DNA of 64,000 nucleotides from Paraburkholderia edwinii (GTDB lineage: Bacteria; Pseudomonadota; Gammaproteobacteria; Burkholderiales; Burkholderiaceae): assembly GCF_019428685.1 (NCBI RefSeq), contig NZ_CP080095.1, forward strand, positions 1,674,001 through 1,738,000, read 5' to 3'. The translations under genes were made by a program, and so were the position numbers. This document shows, piece by piece, positions 63,652-64,000 of this stretch. Every line of letters starts with the position of its first letter. Positions within the stretch are counted from its first letter, which is position 1. Under the pieces are notes generated by a model. That model saw only the letters and a program-made list of their open reading frames with translations. It ran no database searches and was not told where the DNA came from.

Positions 63652-64000
63652 GTGGGATGATCTTCGCGTTGCGTTGGTCCGGCGAGACTAACGCGTCCAT
63701 CTTGGAGGTGAACTCCGCCACCAGTTGTTCGAAAGCCGGGAAAGTCTCCGCATCGCGTGAATCGCTGCAACGGCATTTGTCGCAGACCGCGCAGATGCCG
63801 CGCTGTTTCTGGGCCGCGCGCAGGTGCGTGAAGACCGGGTTATTCCATAGCGCGGAGAATCCGTGTTCCGCGGGAAAGTCGAATGGGTTCGCCTCGGAGA
63901 GCTCGGCGCCCGCAAGCGGTCCGATACACGGGTACATATAGTTCGACGTGTGCTGGTTTCTGTTCCCTTTGTGTGTGCTGCCGATGCATCCGATGCGCCA
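63629..64000 (-). CDS. C-terminal part of a radical SAM/SPASM-type protein (N-terminus outside window)
   Basis: The frame is open at the right edge; the last 123 residues are visible. Cys residues in CIGSTHKGNRNQ, YPCIGPLAG and CAVCDKCRCSD, with NPFDFPAEHGFSALWNNPVFTHLRAAQ between, match the C-terminal auxiliary cluster region of radical SAM proteins of the SPASM kind (spacing and the NPVFTHLR segment are typical). The radical SAM CxxxCxxC core would lie to the right of the window. The stop overlaps the end of the convergent aminotransferase gene by 23 bases, so they are transcribed toward each other. The family call needs the missing part. Confidence 0.6.
   Translation of the reverse strand, partial: WRIGCIGSTHKGNRNQHTSNYMYPCIGPLAGAELSEANPFDFPAEHGFSALWNNPVFTHLRAAQKQRGICAVCDKCRCSDSRDAETFPAFEQLVAEFTSKMDALVSPDQRNAKIIPLKVTESR

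Overview
The window joins the right part of an integrated T7-type prophage (about 1-28,095) to a stretch of beta-proteobacterial chromosome (about 28,096-64,000). High GC and the chromosomal order dnaQ-rnhA, carAB-greA, rlmE-ftsH-folP-glmM, pstSCAB-phoU-phoB-phoR and ppk/ppx point to a Burkholderia/Paraburkholderia relative. This is inferred from gene order and protein character; no search was run.

PROPHAGE (1-28,095). The window opens inside a 3'-5' exonuclease gene, followed by a dNMP kinase, an ATP-dependent DNA ligase and a single-subunit T7-type RNA polymerase. The polymerase lies directly before the structural genes, the phiKMV-type arrangement rather than that of T7. Then come two small ORFs and a GNAT-like protein, portal, scaffold, major capsid, the two tail tubular proteins, three internal virion proteins, tail fibre, fibre chaperone, holin, small and large terminase, SAR endolysin, Rz/Rz1 and a small HExxH protein. 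The internal virion protein of 1645 residues joins a lysozyme-like region, a HEVGVH motif and an ADP-ribosyltransferase-like domain. A tyrosine integrase on the minus strand ends the element next to an intact tRNA-Val(CAC), the likely attachment site. The left end and the repressor region lie outside the window. Three near-identical copies of GGTTCCTTCACGACRCA precede the post-polymerase, capsid and tail-fibre genes and are the best candidates for promoters of the phage polymerase. The integrase promoter is surrounded by four copies of TGTCCCGT.

HOST CORE (28,096-60,090). A minus-strand group (SAM methyltransferase, rnhA, dnaQ, tRNA-Val) diverges from gloB. Then follow mltD, an MFS transporter, carAB with a long leader, greA, a DUF4149 membrane protein, yhbY (minus), rlmE, ftsH, folP and glmM. 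The phosphate block pstS-pstC-pstA-pstB-phoU-phoB-phoR has clear Pho boxes before pstS. Polyphosphate kinase (minus) and exopolyphosphatase (plus) diverge next, then an OlsB-type acyltransferase and a SixA-type phosphatase. Phosphate uptake, sensing, polyphosphate storage and a phosphorus-free lipid gene therefore sit together.

RIGHT END (60,383-64,000). Two overlapping genes encode an aldo-keto reductase with a ferredoxin-like centre and a C-terminal Ig-like domain, and a class III aminotransferase with an N-terminal Ig-like domain. They converge on the C-terminal end of a likely radical SAM/SPASM protein cut by the window edge. This looks like the edge of an undescribed biosynthetic locus.
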